Below the pieces are notes generated by a model that was not told where the DNA came from, did not search any database, and saw nothing but the letters and a program-made list of their open reading frames with translations. From a virus: a stretch of 22,613 nt of DNA. The DNA lies in IMG/VR virus record IMGVR_UViG_3300007539_000250, positions 1-22,613 of that record, one strand, 5' to 3'. How positions within the stretch are numbered: the first letter of the stretch is position 1; each line of letters starts with the position of its first letter. Positions 1-7,698 of the stretch are shown here, piece by piece. Made by a program: the position numbers and the translations under genes.

Positions 1-3000
1 ACAACGGAAATTGTTGGCGTTCCTGCGGGAGTTATTGGAACTGCACAAAAAGGGCCCGCTTTTGTTCCTGTTACAGTCGGGTCATTTTTAGATTTTGAGA
101 ATAAATTTGGGTCTCTTGATCCAGAAAAATTTGGAACTTATGCGGTTAATGAGTGGCTTAAAAACAGAACAGCACTTACTTACGTAAGAGTTTTGGGTGC
201 GGGTGCGAATAGCACGACTACAGATATATCAAACACACAGACAGCTGGAACTGTTAAAAATGCAGGATTTAAATTGTCAGGATCTAGATCTGATTCTGAC
301 AATAGGTACGATGGCGTCGTCCAGTTTCTTGTTGCTAAACACGATCCTCAAGCAAACGAACAGTATGGGATGCCTCTCTTTACTGACAATAGCTCGGTTG
401 ATGCATCAGGTGATGTACATCTCATAAGAGCAATGCTTATGACACCTAGTGGCTCGAGATTCGAGGTTTTAGATCATAATGGATTTTATGCAGGAACTTC
501 TACGTCAGATGATACTGCCAAGATAAGATCATACGACGGAACTACAGAACAAGGGATATTTAAGCTTGTTCTTTCTTCAGCAGCAGGCTCTAACTTTTCG
601 AGTGATGAGACATTTTCAGGTATTAAAATTTATACTGCTTCTCTTAATCCAGACAGCAAACACTATGTAGCCAAAATTTTAAATACAAACCCAGATAGAT
701 TTAACGAGTCGCAACACTTTTTATATTCACACTTTCCAGTAGAAGATGAGCTTGCAAGAGTTAAACATGATGCTGCAGCTGCTACTGTTGCAATACTTTC
801 AGGATCAGATAAGACTCATGCAGGTGCAGGAGGAAATGGAACGACATACACAGAGCTTTTTGGATCTTTTAATACTAGATACCAGACAGCTAAGTCAACT
901 TCTTTTATATCACAACCTTTTGGAGAAATAGAGTACGATCTGTTTCACTTTGAAGCTTTAGACGATGGAACAGCAGGTAACAGAAAAGTTAAAGTATCAA
1001 TTTCAAACCTTAGAAAGTCTACAAATATAAAAGATCCTTACGGAACGTTTACAGTTCTTGTAAGAGATTTTTATGATACTGATACTGATCTTAAGATTTT
1101 AGAACAATACTCGCAGTGCACTCTAAATCCTGCAGATGAAAATTATGTTGGGACAAAGATTGGAGACTTGAAGGCGTACTATAATTTTGATGCAGAGACA
1201 GACTCTGAAAGAAGACTTAACGTTGACGGAAAAAGACCTATTAGATCTTCTTATGTTAGAATTGTAATGCATCCTGATGTTGAAGATAGAAAAATTCCGG
1301 CGGGATGTCTTCCTTTTGGATTCAGAGGTCTTCCCGTTGTTAAAACTACAAATTCTTTGACTGATAATACTTCTATTTTATCAGAATGCGTTTTAAATAC
1401 AGAAAATACTACTCGTCTTTCTTTGGTAGGCACCGGCGCTGAATTGTCTCTTACGGGCTCAATTTTTCCTCCTGTACCTTTAAGATTTAAAGCAACAAGA
1501 GGCGCTGTTTCTTCTTCGCCTGGGTTTACGGGTGCTCCTGGCTCTCTAGAGCTAGCTGATTCAAGATATTTCTTTGGAATTAAATTTGAAAGAGTTCCAG
1601 CAGAAGGAGATGTCACTAATGCTGTTCTCAAAGCTAACGGCAGCGGAGAGCACAATTATCTTTTGAGCAACTATTCACAGCTTCTTGGTATTTCTAAGCT
1701 CGATGTTTTAGTTACCGGATCTGGCGCTGACGCTTTTAATGATAATAAGTTTACATTGGCAAAAGTGGCACTTTACCATCAGCCTTCAGCAGGCCAGACA
1801 CCAAATACGATAATGGGTGCTTTAACAGGCTCAGTTTCAGAGCACATGCTAGAAGCAGCCTATATTAGAAATGGTGTGCTTAATAAACCTCAGTATACAA
1901 TCACAGATGACGTAGGATCAAGAACAAGAATGACGTTTGGAACTATTGCCGCAGCTACCTCGTCAGTTGTTTTCAATAGATTTACAGACTACATGAAGTT
2001 TACTAACATGCTGTACGGTGGTTTTGATGGATTTAACGTTCTCGATAGAGATCAAAGAAAAATGAATGACAAGGCTTCTTCTGTCGATTCGGGTGGAAAA
2101 GCAGCAGGAGATGACAAAGGGTACATAGGTCTTTCAGTAAGTTCATCACCAGGCGCTGGAAAAGACAATAATATAATAAATTCTTACAGGACAGGGATTA
2201 AGATTCTTACCGATCCTTTCGCATCTAGAGTCAATATTGTCACAATTCCAGGAATAAGAGACAGCTATGTAACAGACTTTGCCATCGAAAAGACAAAAGA
2301 GTACAGCAAAGCTATCTATTTAATGGATATGCCTGCATACGACGATAGTTTAAATAGACTTTACGATGATGCAACAACACGTCCTCATGTAAGAAAAACA
2401 GTTGAACAATTTGAATCAAGAGCACTTGACAGCAATTATTCAGCTACATATTTCCCAGATGTTATTATAGAAGATGAGCAAACAACAGAAGCTGTTAACG
2501 TTCCTCCTTCAGTTGTTGCTCTGGGCGCATTAGGTTACAATGATAGAATATCTTTCCCATGGTTTGCTCCAGCAGGCTTCAATAGAGGTTCTTTGGATAC
2601 TGTGCTAAACACTGAGGTAAGACTTACTGCTGAAGATAGAAATATTTTGTACGAGGCGCGTATTAATCCTATCGCAAACTTTCCTGACGGTGGTTTTGTA
2701 ATATTTGGACAAAAGACACTTCAGCAAGCAAAATCTTCACTAGACAGAGTCAATGTTAGAAGAATGTTGCTAGAAGTAAAGAGGATAGTTTCAGATATTG
2801 CAAACGGATTAATCTTTGAACAAAACACACCTCAAACTCGAGCAAGATTCTTATCACTCGTCAAGCCTAAGCTTGCTTCAATTCAAGGAAATCAAGGCAT
2901 TGATAGTTTTAATGTTATCATGGATTCTTCAAACAATTCCAACGAAGACATTGAACAAAATAGACTTAATGGAAAAATTGTTGTTGTCCCAACAAGAGCT

Positions 3001-3057
3001 GTAGAATTTATTGCAATTGATTTCATTATTACAAATTCAGGCGTGAGTTTTGAATAA
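1..3057 (+). CDS. Tail sheath protein, first copy (5' end missing)
   Basis: Contractile tail sheath subunit, which polymerises around the tail tube and shortens to drive infection. The frame is open from base 1 to the TAA at 3055-3057 (1018 visible residues). The first visible residues (EIVGVPAGVIGT) match the second sheath protein near its residue 22, so only about 20 residues lie upstream of the window. The conserved sheath C-terminal part is present: VPPSVVALGALGYND, then PWFAPAGFNRG near visible residue 853, DRVNVRRMLLEVKR, and a last strand of the form AVEFIAIDFIITNSG. The middle part is a large divergent insertion. At roughly 1040 residues it is much longer than T4 gp18 (about 660). It is followed after 27 bases by a paralogue. 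The family call is firm; which copy forms the main sheath is unknown. An in-frame TTG at 193 lies well inside the conserved N-terminal domain and is not the start. Confidence 0.93.
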   Translation, partial: TTEIVGVPAGVIGTAQKGPAFVPVTVGSFLDFENKFGSLDPEKFGTYAVNEWLKNRTALTYVRVLGAGANSTTTDISNTQTAGTVKNAGFKLSGSRSDSDNRYDGVVQFLVAKHDPQANEQYGMPLFTDNSSVDASGDVHLIRAMLMTPSGSRFEVLDHNGFYAGTSTSDDTAKIRSYDGTTEQGIFKLVLSSAAGSNFSSDETFSGIKIYTASLNPDSKHYVAKILNTNPDRFNESQHFLYSHFPVEDELARVKHDAAAATVAILSGSDKTHAGAGGNGTTYTELFGSFNTRYQTAKSTSFISQPFGEIEYDLFHFEALDDGTAGNRKVKVSISNLRKSTNIKDPYGTFTVLVRDFYDTDTDLKILEQYSQCTLNPADENYVGTKIGDLKAYYNFDAETDSERRLNVDGKRPIRSSYVRIVMHPDVEDRKIPAGCLPFGFRGLPVVKTTNSLTDNTSILSECVLNTENTTRLSLVGTGAELSLTGSIFPPVPLRFKATRGAVSSSPGFTGAPGSLELADSRYFFGIKFERVPAEGDVTNAVLKANGSGEHNYLLSNYSQLLGISKLDVLVTGSGADAFNDNKFTLAKVALYHQPSAGQTPNTIMGALTGSVSEHMLEAAYIRNGVLNKPQYTITDDVGSRTRMTFGTIAAATSSVVFNRFTDYMKFTNMLYGGFDGFNVLDRDQRKMNDKASSVDSGGKAAGDDKGYIGLSVSSSPGAGKDNNIINSYRTGIKILTDPFASRVNIVTIPGIRDSYVTDFAIEKTKEYSKAIYLMDMPAYDDSLNRLYDDATTRPHVRKTVEQFESRALDSNYSATYFPDVIIEDEQTTEAVNVPPSVVALGALGYNDRISFPWFAPAGFNRGSLDTVLNTEVRLTAEDRNILYEARINPIANFPDGGFVIFGQKTLQQAKSSLDRVNVRRMLLEVKRIVSDIANGLIFEQNTPQTRARFLSLVKPKLASIQGNQGIDSFNVIMDSSNNSNEDIEQNRLNGKIVVVPTRAVEFIAIDFIITNSGVSFE

Positions 3058-3084
3058 TTATAAAGGATACATGGAGAATAAAAC

Positions 3085-6033
3085 ATGGCAGAATTAACAG
3101 GAAAATCAGCAGGCGTCGGTACTAGAGAGATTGACCTATCAGGACCTATACCCACTGGGCCTGCTGGCGTCCCCGCTGGAATTATAGGAACTTCTAATGA
3201 AGGGCCTGCTTATGTCCCTCTCACTTTTGCAACTTATGGGCAGTATAAAGCTACTTACGGATCTTCAGATGGTTTAAAGTATGGACCTATTGCAGCTAGT
3301 GAGTGGCTTAAGAGTGCTCAAGCTCTGACTTATGTTAGAGTTTTAGGCATCGGAGACGGTAAAAAAAGATCTTCTTCTACAGGAAATGTTACTCGTGCAG
3401 GATTTGTTGTCGGAGAAAAACAAGTACAAGCTGATGGAATTGTAGGGCACAACCCCTATGCTAATATCGGCGGAGAACCTGGAAGAACTTATTTCTTAGG
3501 CTGCTTCATGTCAGAATCAAATGGTTCGACAATATTTAGTTCTCCGGAAATACAAAATGCAACCAATTCTGTTCCAATTCTTCGTGGGGTAATTCTTGCT
3601 GCGTCTGGCGTTGTTTTGTCACTTAGCGGAGCAAAAGGTGTAACGAATACAGCACCCGACGCAGCCGCTGTTTCTTCTACTGTTCGTGGATACACAACTG
3701 GATCCGTCGTGTTAAGCTCAGGAGGCAGTGATTTTGTTCTCTTTATGAATGGTTATAAAGCCACAACGTCTAATCCTTCTGCAATTACAGCTTCTTTTGA
3801 TATGCATTCGCCCAATTATTTTCCAAATGTTTTAAATACAGATCCTTTGAAGCTCGAACAGAAAGGTCACGTATTATACGGGAAGTACGATGTTCATCCA
3901 GCATTGGCTGAAGTTACTGGTGCTGGAACTACAACTCCTGGAACCGGTTATCCAGAGCAGGCTGCATTCATACTTACGTCTTCTATTGGAAGAAATACTG
4001 CATCCGGAAACGTTCCTGTCTATGAATCATTTCAAGATAGATTTAGCAATGCTTCTTCACCATATGTAATTTCACAAAAGTTTGGTGCTGCGCCTTACAA
4101 CCTATTTAAACTTGAAACACTTTCAGACGGCGCTGGTGTTTCTCATAAATTTAAGTTTTCTATACAGAACATTGTTAAATCAACATCTGCAACTGATAAG
4201 TTTGGAACTTTTGATTTAGTTTTAAGAGATTTTTATGATTCTGATGATGAGAAAAAAGCTCTAATAACTTTTAGTGGGCTTTCTTTGGATCACTCTTCGC
4301 CAAGATTTATCGGAAGAGTTATAGGAGATAAAAAGATTTTCTTTAACTTTGATACTGATAATGAATCTCAAAAAATTGTCGTTGAAGGATCACATAATGT
4401 TACAAATAACTATGTTAGAGTTATTCTTTCTGATGAGTTAAAGAATAAAGAAGTTCCTGATGAAGCACTTCCAGTTGGATTTAGAGGTCCTAGACACCTC
4501 TTAACATCCGGATCTTTGTTAGCTAGTCCTGTCGTCGGAAGTGACTTGGTAATAAGTGACATGCACAGAAGAATAAGAGAACCTGCTGTGCCTTTCAGAG
4601 AGACAATTTCTCAAGGCACTGGATTTACAAAACGCGTGGATGTCAATTTACACTGGGGAATTCAAACCAATATTAAAACATCAGCTACAAAACCAAATCT
4701 TGTATCTGCCTTTGATACGACTTTTGAAACTATTTCAAAGTATTTTCCGACGCACAGAAAAGATTCTTTCAATTTTTCAGAAGGTGACAACGCCGGAGTC
4801 GCTGATGCTTTAGGGACTATTAGAGACTCAGATAGATTCAATCACAATAAGTTTACACTTGAAAATATTCAAGTAAGAACAGGATCTTCTGGTTTGGCTG
4901 ATCCGGATCAGTGGCTTAGCGCATCATACGTCAGAAATGGAGTGATTGCTGTTAATGCAACTAACAAGACAAGAGGATTAACTATGGATGACTTCGGTGT
5001 GGTATCTAATAGAAAATTCTTGAAGTTTACAGTTCCGTTACAGGGTGGTTTTGACGGTGTTAATATCTTTAACAAAGACCAACGAGACTTAGAAAATAAC
5101 GCTGCTAAGAGAGAAATTGACGATGAACTAAATCAAGGAGGAACATCTGGGCCTACAATTTCAGCTTATAGAAAAGCTTTGGATATAATGGGTTCTACTT
5201 CTGACGTTGATATTCAACTTCTTTCAATTCCTGGAATTAGACATGAAGCAGTTTCTGATTATGCTATTTCAACAGTTGAAAATAGATTTGATGCGATGCT
5301 TATCACAGATATTGAAGAAAGAGATCAGTTCAACACTGTTATTACTTCATCTGCACAGAAGCCACACGTTGCAAACACAGTTACAGCCTTCAAGAATAGA
5401 ATTTTAGACTCTTCTTTTGCAGCAGCTTATTTTCCAGACGTAACTGTTGAAGACCCAGATACACGTGGTCTGGTAACAGTTCCTCCATCAGTTGTCACAA
5501 TAGGTGCTTATGCACTTAATGATAAAATAGGTCATCCTTGGTTTGCTCCTGCTGGATTTACTAGAGGCGCACTTAGAACTGTTGAATCAACAAGTGTTAG
5601 ACTCAATAGAACAAATCTAGATGATCTATATGATGCAGACATCAATCCTTTGGCTCAATATCCAGGTAAGCCACTTGCTGTGTGGGGCCAAAAGACGCTA
5701 ATGGCAAACGCATCTGCTCTTGACAGAGTAAATGTTAGAAGGCTATTAATCGATGTTAGAAGAAAAGTTAGAAATATTGCTAATACTCTTCTATTTGAGC
5801 CTAACAGAAGCGAGACATTAGAGAAATTCTCTAACTTAGTCAATCCGATCTTGCAATCTGTACAAGATGCACAAGGTGTTGATAGATTCAAGGTTATCAT
5901 TGACACCACAACAACGACGCAGGCTGACGTTGAAAATAACACAATTAGGGGCAAGATCTATTTGCAGCCTACAAGAGCAGTAGAATTTGTTGCTCTCGAC
6001 TTTGTTGTCACAAATGCTGGAACAACTGTCTAG
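3085..6033 (+). CDS. Tail sheath protein, second copy
   Basis: Complete tail sheath subunit of 982 residues, paralogous to the gene just upstream. The ATG at 3085 is preceded by GGAG at 3073-3076. The conserved N-terminal segment (residues about 8-93) contains GVPAGIIGTSNEGPAYVP and ALTYVRVLGIGDG, both with close counterparts in the first copy. The C-terminal sheath domain (from about residue 700) has LLSIPGIRHEAVSDYA, VPPSVVTIGAYALND, PWFAPAGFTRG near residue 818, DRVNVRRLLIDVRRKVRNIA and QGVDRFKVIIDTTTT. The central domain differs most between the copies and is probably the surface-exposed decoration. Two stop codons in a row (TAG, TAA at 6031-6036) close the gene. It sits directly before the tube gene, as gp18 precedes gp19 in T4, which suggests it is the main sheath; that choice is inference. 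Confidence 0.95.
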   Translation: MAELTGKSAGVGTREIDLSGPIPTGPAGVPAGIIGTSNEGPAYVPLTFATYGQYKATYGSSDGLKYGPIAASEWLKSAQALTYVRVLGIGDGKKRSSSTGNVTRAGFVVGEKQVQADGIVGHNPYANIGGEPGRTYFLGCFMSESNGSTIFSSPEIQNATNSVPILRGVILAASGVVLSLSGAKGVTNTAPDAAAVSSTVRGYTTGSVVLSSGGSDFVLFMNGYKATTSNPSAITASFDMHSPNYFPNVLNTDPLKLEQKGHVLYGKYDVHPALAEVTGAGTTTPGTGYPEQAAFILTSSIGRNTASGNVPVYESFQDRFSNASSPYVISQKFGAAPYNLFKLETLSDGAGVSHKFKFSIQNIVKSTSATDKFGTFDLVLRDFYDSDDEKKALITFSGLSLDHSSPRFIGRVIGDKKIFFNFDTDNESQKIVVEGSHNVTNNYVRVILSDELKNKEVPDEALPVGFRGPRHLLTSGSLLASPVVGSDLVISDMHRRIREPAVPFRETISQGTGFTKRVDVNLHWGIQTNIKTSATKPNLVSAFDTTFETISKYFPTHRKDSFNFSEGDNAGVADALGTIRDSDRFNHNKFTLENIQVRTGSSGLADPDQWLSASYVRNGVIAVNATNKTRGLTMDDFGVVSNRKFLKFTVPLQGGFDGVNIFNKDQRDLENNAAKREIDDELNQGGTSGPTISAYRKALDIMGSTSDVDIQLLSIPGIRHEAVSDYAISTVENRFDAMLITDIEERDQFNTVITSSAQKPHVANTVTAFKNRILDSSFAAAYFPDVTVEDPDTRGLVTVPPSVVTIGAYALNDKIGHPWFAPAGFTRGALRTVESTSVRLNRTNLDDLYDADINPLAQYPGKPLAVWGQKTLMANASALDRVNVRRLLIDVRRKVRNIANTLLFEPNRSETLEKFSNLVNPILQSVQDAQGVDRFKVIIDTTTTTQADVENNTIRGKIYLQPTRAVEFVALDFVVTNAGTTV

Positions 6034-6064
6034 TAAGAACTATATATTATAACAGGAGAATTAA

Positions 6065-6553
6065 ATGGCAGAGACACTATCAGTCACAGATATGCTTCCC
6101 AATAAGTTTGAACCTAAAAGAAATTATCGGTGGGTTCTTGCAATTGAGGGTATTGACTCTTTCTTGGTAACGTCAGCAAATAGACCCAATGTAAACATTG
6201 GTGAAAAGAAGATTGAGTACATCAACAGCTACAGAAGAGTTGCAAGTAAACTTGAATTTCAAAATTTATCTATTAAGCTTCACGATCCAATTGCTCCTTC
6301 AGGCGCACAGCAAATGATGGAGTGGATTAGAACACATTACGAGTCTGTATCCGGTCGTGCTGGTTATGCTGATTTTTACAAACGTGACATTCAGCTTAAG
6401 ATGCTTGATCCAATTGGTACAGTTATTGAACTTTGGGACATCAAAGGCGCGTTTTTAACAAGTGTCAACTTTAATACACTCGACTATACAAGTGATGACA
6501 TCATGTACATAGACGCTACAATTAGCTTTGACAACTGTGTACTTCAGTTCTGA
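6065..6553 (+). CDS. Tail tube protein (gp19-like)
   Basis: Inner tail tube subunit, 162 residues, almost the length of T4 gp19 (163). It forms stacked hexameric rings inside the sheath through which DNA passes. Typical family segments are the N-terminal RNYRWVLAIEGIDSFLVTSA, the central LSIKLHDPIAPSGAQQMMEW, and a C-terminal strand ending IDATISFDNCVLQF. The ATG has GGAG at 6055-6058, six bases upstream. Arg codons are mixed (AGA plus CGT and CGG), a departure from the nearly uniform AGA of the sheath genes that fits high expression. The gene follows the sheath and ends just before an intrinsic terminator, so sheath and tube are probably the main products of one abundant transcript. Confidence 0.93.
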   Translation: MAETLSVTDMLPNKFEPKRNYRWVLAIEGIDSFLVTSANRPNVNIGEKKIEYINSYRRVASKLEFQNLSIKLHDPIAPSGAQQMMEWIRTHYESVSGRAGYADFYKRDIQLKMLDPIGTVIELWDIKGAFLTSVNFNTLDYTSDDIMYIDATISFDNCVLQF

Positions 6554-6580
6554 TTTAAAATAAGTTTTACTCGAAAATTA

Positions 6581-6612
6581 AACAACCGTATACTTAATAC
6601 GGTTGTTTTTTT
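6581..6612 (+). terminator. Intrinsic terminator after the tail tube gene
   Basis: A perfect 11-bp stem (6581-6591 with 6597-6607, arm AACAACCGTAT) and a five-base loop are followed by a T run to 6612. It lies in the 70-base gap between the tube gene and the gp26-like gene. It would separate abundant sheath/tube mRNA from the less abundant assembly-protein mRNA, possibly as a partial terminator, because no clear promoter is seen between it and the next gene. Confidence 0.9.
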
Positions 6613-6623
6613 ATGGAGTAAAT

Positions 6624-7451
6624 ATGTCAAATCAAGAAGTTACACCTGATCATGGTCAGATTATGCGTCAAAATGTTATGAAAGATGAGTTTGGTTGGGA
6701 AGTCCCTATTGAGTCTATTCCTATCCCTACTAAAGGTGTCATATATGATCCTAATAGCACACTTTATAATACTTCGACTCTTCAAATAAGATCAATGACT
6801 GCTAGAGAAGAAGATATTTTAGCTTCTCCTGCTTTTCACAAAGAAGGCACAGCACTCACACATCTTATTCAGTCATGTCTTATTGATAAGTCTGTAAATT
6901 GTGAAGAAATGATTAGCGGCGACAGAATGGCATTGATGATTGGTATTAGAGTCACGGGTTATGGTCCTGAATATCATGCATCGAGTAATTGTCAATCTTG
7001 CGGAAAAAATAATGATTTTGTTGTGGACTTGACAACAATCCCTATTAAAAGATTAAGCATAACTCCGATTGAAGCCGGAAAAAATGAATTTCAGTTTACA
7101 CTTCCTGTGACAAAGAAAAAAGTGAATTTTAAGTATGTTACTGCAAAAGAAGAAAGAGAGAAAAATATAGCATCAAGAAATATTCAAAAAGTAACCGGTT
7201 CTTCTATTTCTAACATTATTACTTCCTTTTTAGAAAATTCAATTGTATCTGTAGATGATGTTAGAGATAGAATGAAAATTAAACACTTTGTTATGAACAT
7301 GCCTGCTTTTGATTCCAAAGCATTAAGAAAGTTTATTTTAGAAAATGAGCCGGGCATGGATATGAAAAGATCATTTGAGTGTAAGAATTGTGGGCATCAC
7401 AATGAGACAACAATGCCCATGACGTCAGAGTTTTTTTGGCCCACTAAATAA
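6624..7451 (+). CDS. gp26-like baseplate hub / tail assembly protein with zinc ribbon
   Basis: 275-residue protein resembling the T4 gp26 family (T4_baseplate), needed for hub or tail assembly. Characteristic segments are VPIESIPIPTKGVIY (residues 27-41), IRSMTAREEDILASPA (55-70) and RVTGYGPEYH. Two CxxC pairs, C123/C126 and C253/C256, probably form one zinc ribbon. The protein ends in SEFFWPTK. The start is the ATG at 6624 with GGAG at 6615-6618; an in-frame TTG at 6603 lies inside the terminator hairpin and is rejected. The gene lies between the tube and tape-measure genes, the place where tail-assembly chaperones are encoded in long-tailed phages, and the next frame overlaps its end across a run of seven T. 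Whether it is a structural hub subunit or a chaperone cannot be told from sequence alone. Confidence 0.82.
   Translation: MSNQEVTPDHGQIMRQNVMKDEFGWEVPIESIPIPTKGVIYDPNSTLYNTSTLQIRSMTAREEDILASPAFHKEGTALTHLIQSCLIDKSVNCEEMISGDRMALMIGIRVTGYGPEYHASSNCQSCGKNNDFVVDLTTIPIKRLSITPIEAGKNEFQFTLPVTKKKVNFKYVTAKEEREKNIASRNIQKVTGSSISNIITSFLENSIVSVDDVRDRMKIKHFVMNMPAFDSKALRKFILENEPGMDMKRSFECKNCGHHNETTMPMTSEFFWPTK
7431..7437 (+). promoter_or_regulatory. Candidate slippery run for +1 (or -2) ribosomal frameshifting
   Basis: Seven T occupy the codons TTT TTT TGG near the end of the gp26-like gene. A P-site tRNA-Phe on TTT at 7434-7436 could move one base forward and re-pair perfectly on 7435-7437, reading GGC next. 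The +1 frame is open from 7423 to 7674. A slip here would replace the last four residues (WPTK) by 78 new ones, giving a 349-residue product. The run also encodes an FFW motif that may be conserved for protein reasons, so it is not proof of slippage. Confidence 0.4.
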
Positions 7452-7457
7452 CTGGAG

Positions 7458-7483
7458 AGAAGCATTCCTGGAAGAATGCTTTT
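7458..7483 (+). promoter_or_regulatory. RNA hairpin between a Shine-Dalgarno and the ATG at 7492
   Basis: The core is an 8-bp stem, 7460-7467 paired with 7474-7481 (AAGCATTC with GAATGCTT), closed by a six-base loop. One GU and one AU pair extend it to 7458-7483. It starts directly after GGAG (7454-7457) and ends eight bases before the ATG at 7492. Folding would therefore bring a distant SD to normal spacing, as is known for T4 gene 25. It could also stimulate frameshifting, or act as a weak terminator because of T 7480-7484. Confidence 0.5.
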
Positions 7484-7491
7484 TGCTTCAG

Positions 7492-7674
7492 ATGCACCTG
7501 AATATGAGTTATTCAGACGTGCAAAAACTCCCGGTGAGATACCGTCACTGGTTTATAAAACGCTTGTCTAAGCATTTTGATCAAAGAAACAAGCAGTTTG
7601 CACCTGAAAAACAATCAGAAAAATTTGCTCCCTTGTCAAGAATAGAAGAAATTATAAATAAAAAAATGGAATGA
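7492..7674 (+). CDS. Small tail-assembly protein (gp51-like position), possible frameshift extension
   Basis: Small basic protein of 60 residues from the ATG at 7492 (56 from the ATG at 7504; a TTG at 7483 is also possible). It has SYSDVQKLPVRYRHWFIKRL followed by a charged tail. The pattern LPV..R.WF..RL is reminiscent of short proteins encoded after gp26 in T4-like phages, but I cannot confirm homology. No SD lies at normal distance from any start. The frame stays open upstream to 7423, inside the gp26-like gene, and that stretch encodes a plausible helix (NNWREAFLEECFLLQ). So the protein may be the C-terminal extension of a frameshifted gp26-like product (G/GT logic), or it may be started from a split ribosome site across the hairpin. 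It ends 24 bases before the tape-measure gene. Confidence 0.65.
   Translation: MHLNMSYSDVQKLPVRYRHWFIKRLSKHFDQRNKQFAPEKQSEKFAPLSRIEEIINKKME
7653..7660 (+). promoter_or_regulatory. Possible T4-type late promoter element
   Basis: An exact TATAAATA, the T4 late promoter consensus, lies 38 bases before the tape-measure ATG. It falls in the AT-rich last codons of the preceding small gene, so chance occurrence is quite possible. No other exact copy was noticed before the other genes; the sheath and tube genes have only looser TATAAAGG and TATATATT sequences. Confidence 0.25.
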
Positions 7675-7698
7675 GATATTTATTAAGGGAGTAACACT

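Noticed and set aside
1251-1655. Minus-strand open frame of 134 codons inside the first sheath gene
   Set aside because: A shadow of the sheath reading frame with no recognisable domain; all supported genes are on the plus strand.
6603-6623. Upstream TTG start for the gp26-like gene
   Set aside because: It lies in the terminator stem and T run and has no SD; the ATG at 6624 has a good one.
7458-7484. Hairpin plus T run read as an intrinsic terminator
   Set aside because: The stem is short and AU-rich, the T run is only five bases and partly in the stem. Termination here would cut the small gene, whose start follows directly. The split-RBS or frameshift reading fits better.
7476-7571. 31-codon frame starting at an ATG within the hairpin
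   Set aside because: Its SD spacing is almost zero, its start is buried in the stem, and it overlaps the better small protein in another frame.
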